Shown: positions 32,291 through 44,478, numbered from the stretch's first letter. The stretch: DNA of 64,000 nucleotides from Campanula takesimana (GCA_026119855.1 JAOWBW010001817.1:1-64000); one strand, 5' to 3'. Translations and numbers: made by a program. The notes: generated from the letters alone by a model not told the origin.

Positions 32291-35085
32291 ACGGGGCGGT
32301 TGACACGTTTTCTTGACACCGGGGAAGAGTCTAGGGGCAACCATTAAGACACATTGTGGACGAAAGAGTCCAAAACTTTGGGAAAATCATTTTGAGAGGA
32401 GATCAAAAGCATTTTGTTTGAAACATTATTTTTAGCAAATCTTTTAACGAAGCATGTTAGTCAAGTTTTTGATTTTAATTTAAGCGTGAGGTTTCTTATG
32501 CATACAGTCCTTTGGAGCTTTGTCCATTCGTTGAGAAGTAACTGGTGGTAGGAAATCTGCTTTGTCACTGTTGTGGGCATAGCCCCAATGTCATCTTTGT
32601 CGTTGATGTCGGGGTAGCCCCATGTCCTTGTTGTTGTTGATGTCGGGGTAGCCCCATGTCCTTATTTATCATTAACGTGGAGGTAGCCCCGGTGTCGTCC
32701 TTCGACCTTTGACGTTGGCGTAGACCTAATATCCCCTTTTGACCTTTCAAGTGAAGTTAGGAACCCATCCCTTTTTCATGACGCACCCTTTCTTTTGCCT
32801 AGGCCACCCTTTCGGGTTTTCAACCTAGTGGGCATCTCTTTTGCGTCTTTTATGGCATACCCTATTTTTTGCCTAGGCCGCCCTTACGGGTTTTCAACCT
32901 AGCGGGCTACTTTTTTGGTGCCTTTTTCTTTTTTTCCCTTTTTTATGAGTGATCCAGCCGACTCGATAGAATGGGGACTTTAAAGTATTTTTCTTGGAGA
33001 AAAAATGCAAGGGCATTTTATTTGGGAGAGAGTCCCTTTTGAGCAATGTATCATGAAATGGGAGGAAGCCCTTGCTTGACAGAACATAAGTGTTTAGCTC
33101 TTTCCTAAGATGGAGAAAAGAAGACTTGTCGAGACATTTTAAAATTTGCCTTAGTTAATATCATCAAATGATTGCTTGAATGGACCATGTTTGTCATTAA
33201 GTCAAGATTATAGCAAGCAATTAGCCTTAACATGTATAAATGTTGTGATCAATTAAGATTAAGATTCGATCAATGGCACAATTAAGATTAAGATTCGATC
33301 AATGGCAAGATCGGGAGGGGAAGGTGTTTATGGGGAATTGGCCCAAAGAAGGTGTGTCTTGGAAAATTGGTCATTGAAAGGACCGAGGTTTGATGGCTTT
33401 GTTTCATGTTATGACCGGACCCGAAGGTTGCCTACGTTCCCCTCAGTTTGAGGAGCTCAGGTCGCCGTAGTTCTGCCATGGATCGTCTTTTGTTGAAGTC
33501 GGTGTCCTTTTGAAGGATGTTGTTGCTTTGCTGATGTAGATCGCTTCGCTTTGCAGTGAACTCCTTGGGATGTTCTTTGAGGTGGACTTTTGTAGTGAAC
33601 TTGGTGAGCTTTTGAGGTAAACTTCCTCTTCGCCAATATTCATTTCCTTTCCTTCTTTTCATTATCCATTTCTTTTCTCTCTTATCATTTTTTTTTTTTG
33701 AGAGAGGGGAAACATTAGCCCCAACTTGCTATCTTGGACATTGGCTCATCTATAGCCCCTTGGTAGAATGTCCGCCACTTCTCACTTTGACTTTTGGAGA
33801 TCCGGGAAGCCCTTCGCTTGGTTGCGCACGCGCGATCACGGTCGAATCTTGGTGGTTGAGCAACAACATCCTTGCGTTTTCATTGTCTCGGGATGCCTTT
33901 GATGTGCATCAAGAATTTGTATCGGAAAGGTGTATCGGGTTGTGTATCGGGAGATGTGTATAGGGGAAGGCTTGCCATTAACGGTTTCTTCATGCCAATT
34001 GATCAAAACATTTATTCACCCCAAGGTTAATTGTTTGCATTTAGCAGTTTTTCATTTGTGTTAGGTCCATTCGTCCTTAATGAGTCGTCATTGACTAGTA
34101 TGCTTAGAAGTCAATTCATCATTTTAGGGACGTAGCAATCAGTTGATAATAACAAGTAAGGCAATTTAAAGAGTAAATGTATATTACAAATAATGTCTCA
34201 AGTCTAGAGAGAAGAGAAGGAAAATGACTCTTTTATTTAGATAACTTTATACATACATGTCCCAAGTGTGGACCTTTGCAAAAATAAAAAGACACAGTCC
34301 AAGACGGACTTTGGTGAAAGTCTAGATCCTACGAGGCTGGAAGACCCAAATTTTTTTAGGGATAGGCCCCAATGAAACACGATGATCCATTTTCTTCCTC
34401 AATTGTTGGCGGCATATTCCATGTCTTCCACGGGGAACTCGGGTTCCATGTCGTCGGGAAATATGTCGCGAGGTCTCCACTTGTATTGGCGTTGTAATTG
34501 CTGGATTCGTCAACTCATGAGTTGGGAGTTTGCTTTGGCCATCTCCTTTTGGTGATTTCCTTTCACGGTGCGTAGCCTTCGTGCATGGCACTTGACAAAA
34601 GTACGGATCTCCATTTGATTTAGCCGCTTTTGGGCTTCCGAAGCACAGGCTTCTCCTTGTTGTTCACGTGGATGGTTGTCTCGGATGCCAATTCAGATGT
34701 GGGCTCCTTGGTCGATGTTTCCAATGGACAAGGCCGCAAAGGACTTTAGCATATTAAACCTCAAGGTGAAGTTATAACCATGATTTGAGAAGAACACTTC
34801 ATTAGCGGATTAGCCTTTTTAGGAAAACTTGATCTTTTATTTTAAGAAAACTTGATCTCCATTTTATTTTATTTTTTTATTTTTGAGTAAAAGACTCACA
34901 CATTTTTTGTTTTCTTTTTTTTTTTAAATAAAGATTGACCGGGCCGAAGTTGCCTACGTTCCCCTCACTACGAGGGAGGGGGTCCCACGCGATGAGAGAC
35001 TCAGGTCACCGTAGTTCAAATGGGTTTAGAATTCTAAGAGGAAAAGACGAACATGACTGACTTCTTGGAGGATAACGGGGATCCA
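32291..35085 (+). other. Tat#2 3' untranslated region, non-coding
   Basis: No convincing gene is seen in 2.8 kb. Short repeats are present: GTCGGGGTAGCCCCATGTCC twice at 32608-32661 (34-bp spacing), GCCTAGGCC with flanks twice at 32797 and 32871 (74 bp), and TTGCCTACGTTCCCCTCA with GTAGTTC at 33427 and 34951, about 1.5 kb apart. The GTTGCCTACGT/CCGTAGTTC pair is of a kind I associate with Tat-type 3' UTRs (from memory). ORFs here lack domains. Confidence 0.55.
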
Positions 35086-35455
35086 TCCAAGGACTTGACT
35101 GACTTCCTAGGGGATTATTCCTAGGGATTTAACGAGAATCTTAACAGGGACCTAGGGGACAACGCCTAGGGTTCCAACGGGAACATTAACGGGTACCTAG
35201 GGGACAACGCCTAGGGTTTCAACGGAATTCATAACGGGTACCTAGGGGACAACGCCTAGGGTTTCAACGGAAATCATAACGGGGACCTAGGGGACAACGC
35301 CTAGGGTTTCAACGGGATTCATAACGGGTACCTAGGGGACAACGCCTAGGGTTCCAACGGGGACCTAGGGGACGACGCCTAGGGTTTTAAAGGGAATCAT
35401 AATGGGGACCTGGGGGACAACGCCTAGGGTTTTAACGGAAATCATAACCGGTTAC
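35086..35455 (+). repeat. 45-bp tandem array (about 8 copies)
   Basis: The unit is ACCTAGGGGACAACGCCTAG plus TTTCAACGGAAATCATAACG-like sequence. All six frames contain stops, so it is non-coding. It directly precedes the antisense gene. Confidence 0.9.
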
Positions 35456-35479
35456 CTCTACCGACAGAGGTCATCACCT

Positions 35480-36649
35480 CTACACCAGCCCATGGCCCTG
35501 GCATAGGCCAGCCTGGACGTAGTATCCATGATTGATCTCCAGGGCCGACCACTCCAATTGCTGAACCGAAGCAAATTCCGTCAACCTCTTGACCAGGGCA
35601 TCGCTCCATGGGACTTTGTAGAAAGTCTCTGGTGCCTTGGGGGTACTTTTTGGAACAGGGAACTCCCAGCCATGACGGCTCTCAACTTTGATAACGTGAT
35701 TGTTCCACCCAGACACCTTGCTTACTGAACTTGAAATGGGAGCAATAATTTTAGGCCGCCTCTGCTTGCTTCTTAAGGTCAGCACGCACGTGTTCTCATT
35801 AAAGCTACCCTCAAAAAATTGATAAAAAGCCCAGGGGCAGGGTTCGAAACACAAACTGCGACACAGAACAATGAAGGATGTGAGGTACCGGACAGCGTTG
35901 GCACCTAGCATGGCAGGAACAGCTTGCCAATCTTCTAAAAATTCACAGATGAATGGATCAAGAGGTAAACGGAGTCCTAGTTAAAACTGCTTGAAAAAGA
36001 ATGACACCTCGACATGGTTCAAATAGAAGGAAGCCCTTTCTTCACTAGTATTCAGTGGAGAGGCACGTTGGTACACCAGACCGTAATCGTCACGGGAGAT
36101 CCTACAATTATCATAGAGGTACTCAATCATCTCATCTACATCCTTGGGTTGCTTCGGCTTGGTGGGAGCCACAGTATTTCCTCTCCGGCTGGGATTCCTA
36201 TGGCCATGACCTCGGCCCCCTTCAGGGACGTCGGCTCTGAACTGATCCACTATTCTTTCAGAAGTACTCTCCCCCGACATAGCTGCAGAGGAAAGAAGGG
36301 GGTTAGCATCAGAAATCGAGACGGGGGACGCATTCACCGCCTTTATCCGTTCCATAGAAGCCAAGGGGAGCACCTCGTCCTTCAACAGAGTGTAATGGGA
36401 AAGAATGTGGCCCAAGACATCGTAAGGGGAGTTGAGGACCACTAAATTGGGGTTCGTAACATCAAGACGGTCGAAACGACGACTATTGGCCGGCCATCTG
36501 ATGTTACCCCTAAAAACTCGATATGCAGCAATGGCCTCTTTAATTTCAGTCAATGACAGTAAAATCAAAGGGTTGTCCGTTGTCTTATATACCCTACGAT
36601 TTATTCTATGAAATCTCATCAAGACAGACCGGGAAACATCGAAAGACAT
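35480..36649 (-). pseudogene. Antisense extra ORF of Tat#2, transposase_28-like, one stop
   Basis: The start is ATG 36649 (MSFDVSRSVLMRF). Read on the minus strand, the frame is continuous for about 390 codons apart from one TAA near 35988. Around that stop the text reads SFFFKQF, stop, LGLRLPLDPFICEFLEDWQA, then LGANAVRYLTSFIVLC and WEFPVPKSTPKAPETFY. This layout resembles the plant putative gypsy-type transposase family (Pfam PF04195); the match is from memory of the family pattern, not a search. Extra ORFs in either orientation are documented in Tat elements, some with DNA-transposon-like domains. It lies antisense to the LTR at 38189. Function is unknown. Confidence 0.6.
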
Positions 36650-37494
36650 GCTCGCTCAATGCCGGAGAAAAATAAAAATAAAAAATGGTGACTGGAAGGA
36701 GAAATCAACAATACAAGACTCAAGAGGGTACATGAGCATGCGCTGTTAGACGATGAAGGAAACAGAGGAACGAGATAAGTTAGAAGCGCCGAAACACCGT
36801 TGGGGTATGGTCGCCGGAATCAAGCTATGTATGGTAATCGCCGGTAGAATCGCCGTTGAAATAAACCCTAGAGATGAAGATTTTTGACTGTTTAGCAGAA
36901 ATGTAAAAGGGAGATTTAGGGATTTCAACCGTTTAAAATTCTTGGTTCGGGTAAACCCCAAGAATTTGATCCCTATCCCTTCAAGATCTCGCGAAAATCT
37001 CGTGGTTAGTGACGGCTGTATACGGTATCCCCCTAGCCATCATGGCCTACCATTAAGGGTTATGGTTTTCCCTATAAAGTAAAATGTCTTTTCACATACC
37101 ATCCGCCGCCTGACACGAATGACGTCACGAGTTTATGACATTATGGACCTAGAGAATAGCACTCTCTTGAGGTTGCCAGCACAGACCGATGTACGCGCAA
37201 CGACATCTCGGTTTTGACCAAATTTGATTGAATTATGAAAAGGCTATTAAATACAAGTGCATTCCATACCGACATAGCAGGTGAGACAAGGTGATCGATA
37301 CAATTTGAGAACGACATCATGAATTTGGTTCCGTTAATGAAATTATAAAGCAAAATCACAAAGATATAATAAATCCAGGCCATGGAGCGGAACTTAGACA
37401 AACAATGATTAAAGGAGAAGTTTCATTAATATATCAAAAGGACCCCCACAGTGAGGTCGGGGGCCTGGCCTTACAAAAAAAAAAGAAGAAAAGC

Positions 37495-37872
37495 TACCAG
37501 GAAAATCTAAAAATGATCCTATTCAACATCCATAGCATCCCATTCAAAATCACCATCATAGCCCCAGTCAGTTTCCTCCATAGAAATATCTTCATCGGTA
37601 TCTTCTTCACCCTCATCTTCTCATTCGCCGTCACCGCCAGAGTCATCATCATCATCGTCACTACCACCGGAGGAATCCTCTTCATCGGTCTCCATGGGGT
37701 CAGGAGATTCATACTCCCCATTGCTATCGGATGGCGATTCATCCGCCAGAAAAGTGGACTCCGGGGGAGCTGAGGAATCACTGCTAGCGCCATGATCATG
37801 ATGGTTTTCATCGTCATAATCTGAGGAATCTACTTCTTCGGGGAAGGCGTCCGAGTAAGATCTTTTGGGCAT
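37495..37872 (-). pseudogene. Antisense acidic-protein ORF of Tat#2, one stop
   Basis: The ATG at 37872 opens MPKRSYSDAFPEEVDSSDYD, followed by a very acidic Ser/Asp/Glu tail. A single TGA (37621-37623) interrupts it, and the same frame then continues EDEGEEDTDEDISMEETDWG to a TAG at 37495-37497, 125 codons in all. A TATATAAG box lies about 80 bp upstream on the same strand. No domain is recognised. The composition resembles nuclear or histone-binding acidic tails, but that is only composition. Confidence 0.45.
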
Positions 37873-37952
37873 TATCTTGATCTCTTGAAAGTTTTGAGGA
37901 CAAAGGGGAAGATGGTGTAATTGAGAATGAGGGGGTGTGAACTGATGGTGCC

Positions 37953-37960
37953 CTTATATA
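37953..37960 (-). promoter_or_regulatory. TATA box of the antisense acidic ORF
   Basis: The minus strand reads TATATAAG, about 80 bp upstream of ATG 37872. It implies that the antisense frame has its own promoter. Confidence 0.55.
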
Positions 37961-38188
37961 CTCTGGGACATGAAGGAGGGCTGCGGATACTATTCATGAT
38001 GGGAATACAATTAATGAAGCTTCACTTTCCAAGTAGAGTTTTGATTACTTTTGGGGGGAAGCGGAGATTTGTCAGAGTATAAGGATTTGGCGGCTGCTAG
38101 TCAAATCAACGTCAGCAAGATTATAATTAATGAAGACAAGACGATTTAGTTCCTACTCGACGTGCCGAGATAGAAACTCTGGGGCCAC

Positions 38189-38807
38189 TGAACGACATAT
38201 ACCGAACTGTGGTGTTGGATCAAGACGTGTATAGGCCCAAGCCCATGGTCAAGGGTCCAGACGAAGCCCATATAGACATATGCCGAGATGTGGACCGTAT
38301 GCCGACTCGTGCCGAGTTAATAGGGATAGAGTTGCATTCCTAATATATCGACATATTAATATATCGACATATCAACAAGCAGAATTCATATTCTATACAA
38401 ATACAGTCAACCCTTATCTGAACAAGGAGACTTCGCCTACAATACCGCTGGAGCAACATTCATCCTTATCAGGATTCTATCTCCCGGGATTATAAGTTAA
38501 ACCTCAACACAGACTCTCTAGCTTACTTGACAAGTCAGGGCTCAATTCACCTACACTATATAAGCAGGCCCTCAATATCATTTGCGGGTAATGAAATTCT
38601 TGGCTTTACTCTAGTCAATTATTCTCTTTGTTTTACCACATACAAAACAGTTTCTTACTCTCACGCCGAAGGGCCTTCGCCGGTAAAGCCCCGGCTAGTT
38701 CACTGTTTATTGTTTCGTGTGTGCAGATCCGTTCGAGGAGTTCTCTTTGCTGGATTTATCCGAACCGTTAGACGAAAGGTTCATCCGGTACGTTTCCTGC
38801 AGCATCA
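38189..38807 (+). repeat. 3' LTR of Tat#2 (619 bp)
   Basis: It runs TGAACGACAT to GCAGCATCA, with a plus-strand TATA (38557-38564) and an R-region motif at 38661-38697 shared with the LTRs at 50946 and 58175. A CTCTGGGGCCAC tract precedes it and resembles the PPT of that other element. The internal region therefore lies to the left, and this is the 3' copy. The 5' LTR is not in the window, so the exact ends rest on TG/CA and the PPT only. Confidence 0.65.
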
Positions 38808-39635
38808 ATTACTTTATATAAAAATTAGTGCTCAATGTTTTTTTCTTACTAAATTTTTTTTATGAATGATTTTTTTACTAATATTAATAAAAAGTTAAAA
38901 TAACATTTTGAGACGGAGAAAGTATAAACTCATTAAAAAAAAGGAGACCCTCCGAAATTTGGTGGCCCTGTGCAAAGGCTCACATTGCACAGGGCCATAA
39001 GCCGGCCCTGGAGAGAAATAAGCTGTGTATATGAGAGAGGGCGAGACGTGCTGAGAAATAGGAATACTGGGGAGAGAGTAAGTCTAAAAACAAAACGCGT
39101 ACATTTTTTTTCCACCCTAATGCGTACGCATTATCCGTATAAGAAACGGGCTATATACGTATATATACACACACACACACTGGCGGACCTACCCTTAACT
39201 TTGAGGGGGGGGGGGGGCGTGGCCCCTGTTTGTTAAAAATAAATAAAAATTTAGTGTAATTTTTGTAAATTTTAAATTAATTAGTGCAATAAATTAACTT
39301 TTGCCTCCTTTTTCAGTGAAGAAAAAAATACATCAACTTTTTGCCCCCTTACACTAATAAAAATAATTTTACCCCCTTTCAAAAAATTCCTTTTTTCCCC
39401 TTACACTAATAAAAATAATTTTACCCCCTTCCAAAAAATTCATGGGTACGCTAGGGTATGTGTGTGTGTGTTACATGCTATTACATTTGCGTGTCAAACT
39501 AAAAGAAGTGAGAAGGCAACAGTAGCAATATGCGAAGAAAAAGAACTAGCCTGAAATTGCCCGGCCAATAAAACATTACCAAGAGTGAGTAGAAGTGGTA
39601 CACAGGAGTTTCTCCTCCTTGACATGTCAGCTTCC
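38808..39635. other. Intergenic, low-complexity and hairpin
   Basis: No gene is seen. A perfect 12-bp-arm hairpin GGCCCTGTGCAA/TTGCACAGGGCC lies at 38964-38996. An (AC)n run lies at 39169, a G-run at 39204 and a TG run at 39459. A direct repeat of about 60 bp (AATAAAAATAATTTTACCCC) lies at 39357 and 39414. The block bounded by the AC and TG runs may be a small hAT-like element, but its ends are not convincing. Confidence 0.4.
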
Positions 39636-39766
39636 GACCATGTCCAATGGTTTCAACACCCTTTTCCATTCAACACTCACTTTAATACTCCACATTATTT
39701 TCTCTCTTCTACCTAATAATTCAACTATCATTCAACTTTTACACCCTACGATGGTTTTGTTTAATA

Positions 39767-40017
39767 CTCCCTCCGTCCCAGAAAGATAGTCCACCTTTTT
39801 TCGTTGTTACTACGAAAGAACTTTGAGCAGTTATAAATGCTACTTATAATTATGTTAATGTGAATCTAAAAATTGATATTAATAGTATTTATAAGGGTAT
39901 ATTAAGAACAATTTCAAAAATTTCATTAGAATAATTAAAAGTAGCCTTAATTATTACTCAAAGTTCTTTCGTAAAACCCATAAAAATAGGGGGACTATCA
40001 TTCTGGGACATAAAGAG
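39767..40017. mobile_element. Stowaway-like MITE (family 1)
   Basis: It starts CTCCCTCCGTCCCAGAAAGA and ends with the inverted GGGACTATCATTCTGGGACA. TA is on both sides (39765, 40018). About 251 bp, no coding. Confidence 0.8.
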
Positions 40018-40208
40018 TAAAATTCAACACCCTTCCAACTCATCATCCTATACCCCACCACTTTTATTTTATTTTATATTCTTTATTTTTATGATTAGTA
40101 AAATAATATAATAATTATTATTATCGTCATTTATAATTAAAAAAAATAATTCACATATAATTAATTTTCTATAATTGCAATTAAATAATTCACACTTAAT
40201 TATTATTG

Positions 40209-40482
40209 CTCCCTCCGTCCTGGTGTAAGAGTCCTACCTCCTATTTACACTGAGATTAAGAAATGGTAGAAGTAAGGTAAGTGTTGTGAGTATAAAAGTA
40301 AAGTAGGAGAGAGAATGAGTGAGAGGGAATATTAAGTTGATTGGTGTTGCGAGTATAAAATTAAAGTATGGAGAGAATGAGTGGGATGAATCGTAAAGAT
40401 TCTTTACCATTTTAGGAAACAGACTCTTACTTTGGGACGTACCAAAATAGAAAGCAGGACTCTTACTCTGGGACGAAGGGAG
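40209..40482. mobile_element. Stowaway-like MITE (family 2)
   Basis: It starts CTCCCTCCGTCCTGGTGTAA and ends with the inverted ACTCTGGGACGAAGGGAG. The minus-strand ORF across it is a chance frame. Confidence 0.75.
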
Positions 40483-41035
40483 TATTATTATTAGGATTGT
40501 TGTAGGGAAAAGGAAAATTACTTGAATTTTGAGTGTTGAAATGGTTATTATTGGAATCAATTTCACTAAAAAGAGGGTTGTTTTTTTTTCTTGTCTCCAA
40601 ATCAAATGAAACTTGCATCTATTTATGGAGTTGGGAAAAATGAATTTCAGTGTAAACAAAAAAATCAAAAAAATAATTTACTGTAAAATAATTGAGCTAA
40701 AATAATTGGGATGAGAAATTAATCCGGAAATCTCAAGAACCAATACTTAGCTGCCAAGTGTCTCAATCAGGAAAAAGAAAAGAAAAAAAAAAAGGCAGGC
40801 CCCTTTTCTTGGATTCAAGATGTTGAATTTATTCAACACACCCCACTTTTCAACACACCCCACTTTTCAACACCCCCATTAACCACCATTGCATCAATTA
40901 AACACTTTTCAAGATGGTGAAATTGCTTTTCAACACCCTCATTAAACACCATTGTAGATGGTCTTATATTTAGTTGAGAATGTTTAATTTCCTATTAGGA
41001 TAAAAAATATATAATAAAATACAGCTGAATATTCA

Positions 41036-41280
41036 GAATTTTTTTTCAAATAATAGCTTTGGGGAATTTTATGTACCAAAGTACCACCCAAATTCAACTA
41101 TGTACCAAAATGACATCATTTTATGAAATCGGCACTGGTAATGACGATTTTAAGCTGAAAACGGCAATACCAGTGCCGTTTTTACGCTTGACTAAAATCC
41201 TCAATTTGACTTCTCCGCCGGCTTGGTTTTGGGTGGGTTTTGGGTTGGTTTTGGGTGGGTTAATTAAGTGGAGGGATTAG
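41036..41280 (+). repeat. Left terminal inverted repeat of the MULE
   Basis: It is inverted against 49495-49739 over about 245 bp, including the blocks TACCACCCAAATTCAACTATG and GGTTTTGGGTGGG. It contains two of the 25-bp palindromes (41126, 41158). Confidence 0.9.
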
Positions 41281-41566
41281 TTAATTAAGCCTAAGAACGA
41301 GGGGGAGACAGGCGCTGACAAAAAAAAAAAAAAAAAAAAGGTAAAAGCGTCACTAGTAGTAACGTTTTCTACACAGGTTTTGAATAATTCCAAAAACGTT
41401 ATTACAAATGACGCTTTTAGTTCTACATACACTGCCCACTCTCCTTTCCTCTCATTATTTTCAACTGTCTTCTTCTCTCACACATTTCATTCATACCCAA
41501 CCAAGCGCTGCTCAAGTGCTGAAAAAAATTACAAATTTCTCTAATTGAAGATTCAAAGCATTTAAG

Positions 41567-41870
41567 GTATGTTTTAATCTTTCTTATATGTTTTAATTTG
41601 TTTAATACTCCATTTGTCCCAGAATGATAGTCCTCCTATTTTTATGGGTTTTACGAAAGAACTTTGAGTAATATCAATTTTTAGATTCACATTAACATAA
41701 TTATAAGTAGCATTTATAACTGCTCAAAGTTCCTTCGTAGTAACAACGAAAAAATGGGGACTATCTTTCTGGCACGGAGGGAGTATAATTAAATTTAGAG
41801 TTATTAGATGTTTTTTTGTATATGCATTGTTAATAAGTTAGGATTTTGACAGTCGAATTCATTTGTTTAG
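41567..41870 (+). other. 5' UTR intron of the transposase, hosting a MITE
   Basis: The donor TTTAAG/GTATGTTTT is at 41567. Acceptors are TTTGTTTAG/GAG at 41870 or TTTTGACAG at 41852. The start codon of the transposase follows at 41879. Confidence 0.55.
41608..41783. mobile_element. Stowaway-like MITE (family 1, inverted)
   Basis: It has the same interior as the MITE at 39767 in the opposite orientation (CGAAAGAACTTTGAG, CATTAACATAATTATAAGTA). TA is on each side. It inserted into the transposase leader or intron. Confidence 0.78.
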
Positions 41871-41878
41871 GAGTAAAT

Positions 41879-44478
41879 ATGAGTGGAGTTCCACTAATTT
41901 TCATGTGCTACTGGGGAGGAGATGATGAACACCCGTTTGAAGGTACTCATTTTGAACAGGGGCCGAAATGTGCACTTAAAGCAAAAACTCGATGGAGGTA
42001 CAAAAAATTGATTAAGAAGTTATATAAGAAAATTGGGGTAGATCGAACCAATGTTAAGTTGAAAGTTATTTGTAGATATCCTCATCTGGTCGGCAATGGG
42101 TTTGCAAATTACATTCCGTTTCCAGTCGAGAATGATATGGGTATGGAAGTCATGTTTGATGTTTCTGCTCAATTAGGTGGGATGAGTAGCTTGCAGTTGT
42201 ATGTTGTCATGAATTTTGTTGATAATGTACCTTCTAATGAGTTTGAAACAGGAGAGGAGCCGATACAAAATGAGTATTTTCATGACATGGATAACTTTCA
42301 GATGGGTTCTTCAAGTTACTACCCTGAGAGAGATGTTGATGAGTTTGAAACACGTGTGGAAGAGGAAGAGGAAATGGAAGTGGGGGAGGAAGAAGAGGTA
42401 GAGGAACGTGAAGATGATGATGATATAGATTATGAAGCTCATTTCCTTGAAAATGAAGAGGGTGATTCTGGATATGAAGATTGTGCGAGTCCAACTGATG
42501 TTAGCGACAATGAGGGTGATGATGGGGAAGGTGATGATTTGGGAGCACACATGATTACTTTTAATGAGCCGCAGAATCAACTGTATGATAGAGGAGACTA
42601 TCAATTTTACCGCGATATTGGGGAAGGATCGGAGATTTATGATGATAGTCAATATAAGTTTTCAGAATGGGATGCGGAGAAAGATGAAATCGTCAAAGGT
42701 ATTCGCTTCTCAAAGAAGATTGAAGTGCAGTATGAAATAAAGAAGTATCATATTAAGAAAAATCTGCGGTTCAGGGTGAAAAGGAGCACAACGCGAAAGT
42801 GGACTATTGAGTGTTTGGTGAAAGAGTTTCCATGCAATTTCTATGTGAATGTGAGCATGAAGAATGGTGGGTATTGGGAAGTAACTAAGTACAACGGTCC
42901 ACATTCTTGCTTGGCATCAGATGTTACCGGAGATCATCCCAACTTAGATGCTCAGTTTATAGGACGAGAAGTTATGGAATTCATCAAGGCTGATCCTGAG
43001 TACAAGATTGCGCTTGTTAAGGCAACAATAAAAGCAATGCATGGTAAGGATATTTCATATCGGAAGGCATGGTGTGGCAAACAAAAAGCCATCGCTCAAG
43101 CATTTGGGGACTGGGAAGAGTCTTACAAAAAGTTGCCACGTTTGTTAGGAGCTATTCAAAAGTGGAACCCTGGCACCATTGTGGAGTATTCTAATCGTCC
43201 TCATGTTGGTCCTCCAGGGGCGTTTGACCGTGTGTTTTGGGCATTTGGCCCTTGTTTGGAAGCATTCTCTCATTGTCGTCCTGTCATTTCTGTTGATGGC
43301 ACTTTCTTGCATGGAAGATATAAAGGGGTAATACTTATTGCTATGGGTGCTGATGCAAATGATAGTTTACTTCCACTTGCTTTTGCTATTATTGAAAAAG
43401 AGGACCATCCAAACTGGTATTGGTTCTTACATCTTGTTATCAAACATGTTATTAGGGGTCGAGAAGTTTGTTTGATATCTGATCGTCATAGTGGCATCCT
43501 TGCCACGGTTGGAGATAATTCATGGCCACGAACTGTTGTGCACAGGTGGTTCATGTTGCATTTGCGAGCAAATTTCCTTTATGCTCACAAGGGTGTAGGC
43601 TTGAAAGATCTTTTTTGGCGTGCTGTTAGCGCCACCCAGGACAGGAAGATGAAAATTTTTATGGCTCAGATTCGTATAATCAATCCCGAGGCAATTAAAT
43701 GGTTTGAGTTGTTGGATGCGAGAAAGTGGTCATTGGCGCATGATTCTGGATATAGGTACGGCATTAAGACTACCAATTTGTCCGAAGTTTTTAATGGTGT
43801 CATGAAAGGAGCACGGGGGATGCCTATTTCAGGAATTGTTGAGACTGCCTTCTATAGGTGTGTGGAATACTTTCAGAATAGACTCTCAGGATCAATAAGG
43901 GCATTAGGGGGGTATCCTGGTAACCCCAACATAAATGCGAGACTACAGTTCAGTCAAAGGGTTCAACTTAAATATGACTTCAACTTGAAGAAGGCTGGCT
44001 ATCATCATGTTATAAGGTTTAACAATACGTCAATGGGGGTTTATCAAGTGACAACTGGAATACGCGGTGAAAGAGGTGGAAGGGTTCAAGTCGTGGAGTT
44101 GGGTCCTCGAACATGCACTTGTGGCAAATGGGTGCAATATCATTACCCTTGTTCGCATGCTCTTGCGTCCTTCAAAGCCCAACATGTCGATGGTTTGAAT
44201 TTCATTGATTCCTTTTACAGTCTTGAGGCGTACTACAATACATGGAGGGGCACTTTAATCCGATCCATGACGAGGATTATTGGGATGTAGATGGTCGTGT
44301 CCCAAGTTTTTATCCTAACCCGATGCACCGACGTGATAAGAAGCAAGGAAGACCTAAATCAAGGCGGATTAGAAATAGGATGGATTGGCAGGTGGAGAAA
44401 AGGAAGTTTCGTTGCGGGATATGCAAGGGAGAAGGTCACACTAAAAGAAGGTGTCCAACTATTAGGGAGCAGAATTAA
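41879..44478 (+). pseudogene. MULE (MURA-type) transposase, one frameshift
   Basis: The start ATG 41879 (MSGVPLIFMCYWGGD) is preferred to 41846, because the intron acceptor lies between them. The frame is open to 44290. Order: N-terminal region with a very acidic stretch (about 145-235); a MuDR-type DNA-binding domain (KKIEVQYEIKKYHIKKNLRF through GPHSCLASDV, about 285-360); then a DDE transposase core with Asp 473 (SVDGTFLHGRYKG), Asp 535 (ISDRHSGIL) and Glu 636 (NLSEVFNGVMKGARGMPI). A SWIM zinc finger follows (CTCGKWVQYHYPCSH). Near 44247 one G is missing; the +1 frame continues as GHFNPIHDEDYWDVDGRVPS and ends with the zinc knuckle CGICKGEGHTKRRC (stop at 44478). The protein would cut and move the element. 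A single homopolymer error could explain the shift. Confidence 0.92.

Larger units (their letters stand above)
39636..40963. mobile_element. Possible TIR element containing two MITEs
   Basis: GACCATGTCCAATGGTTT at 39636 is inverted at 40944-40963 (minus: GACCATCTACAATGGTGTTT). Two Stowaway-like MITEs sit inside. No transposase is present and no clear target duplication was found. Confidence 0.4.

Noticed and set aside
36014..36445. 143-residue plus-strand ORF
   Set aside because: It lies opposite the antisense gypsy-transposase-like frame, which has the family-like blocks.
40234..40668. 144-residue minus-strand ORF
   Set aside because: It is a low-complexity hydrophobic frame across a MITE and AT-rich DNA with no domain.
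42234..42652. Minus-strand ORFs opposite the transposase acidic region
   Set aside because: They are complementary shadows of GA-rich codons in the transposase.
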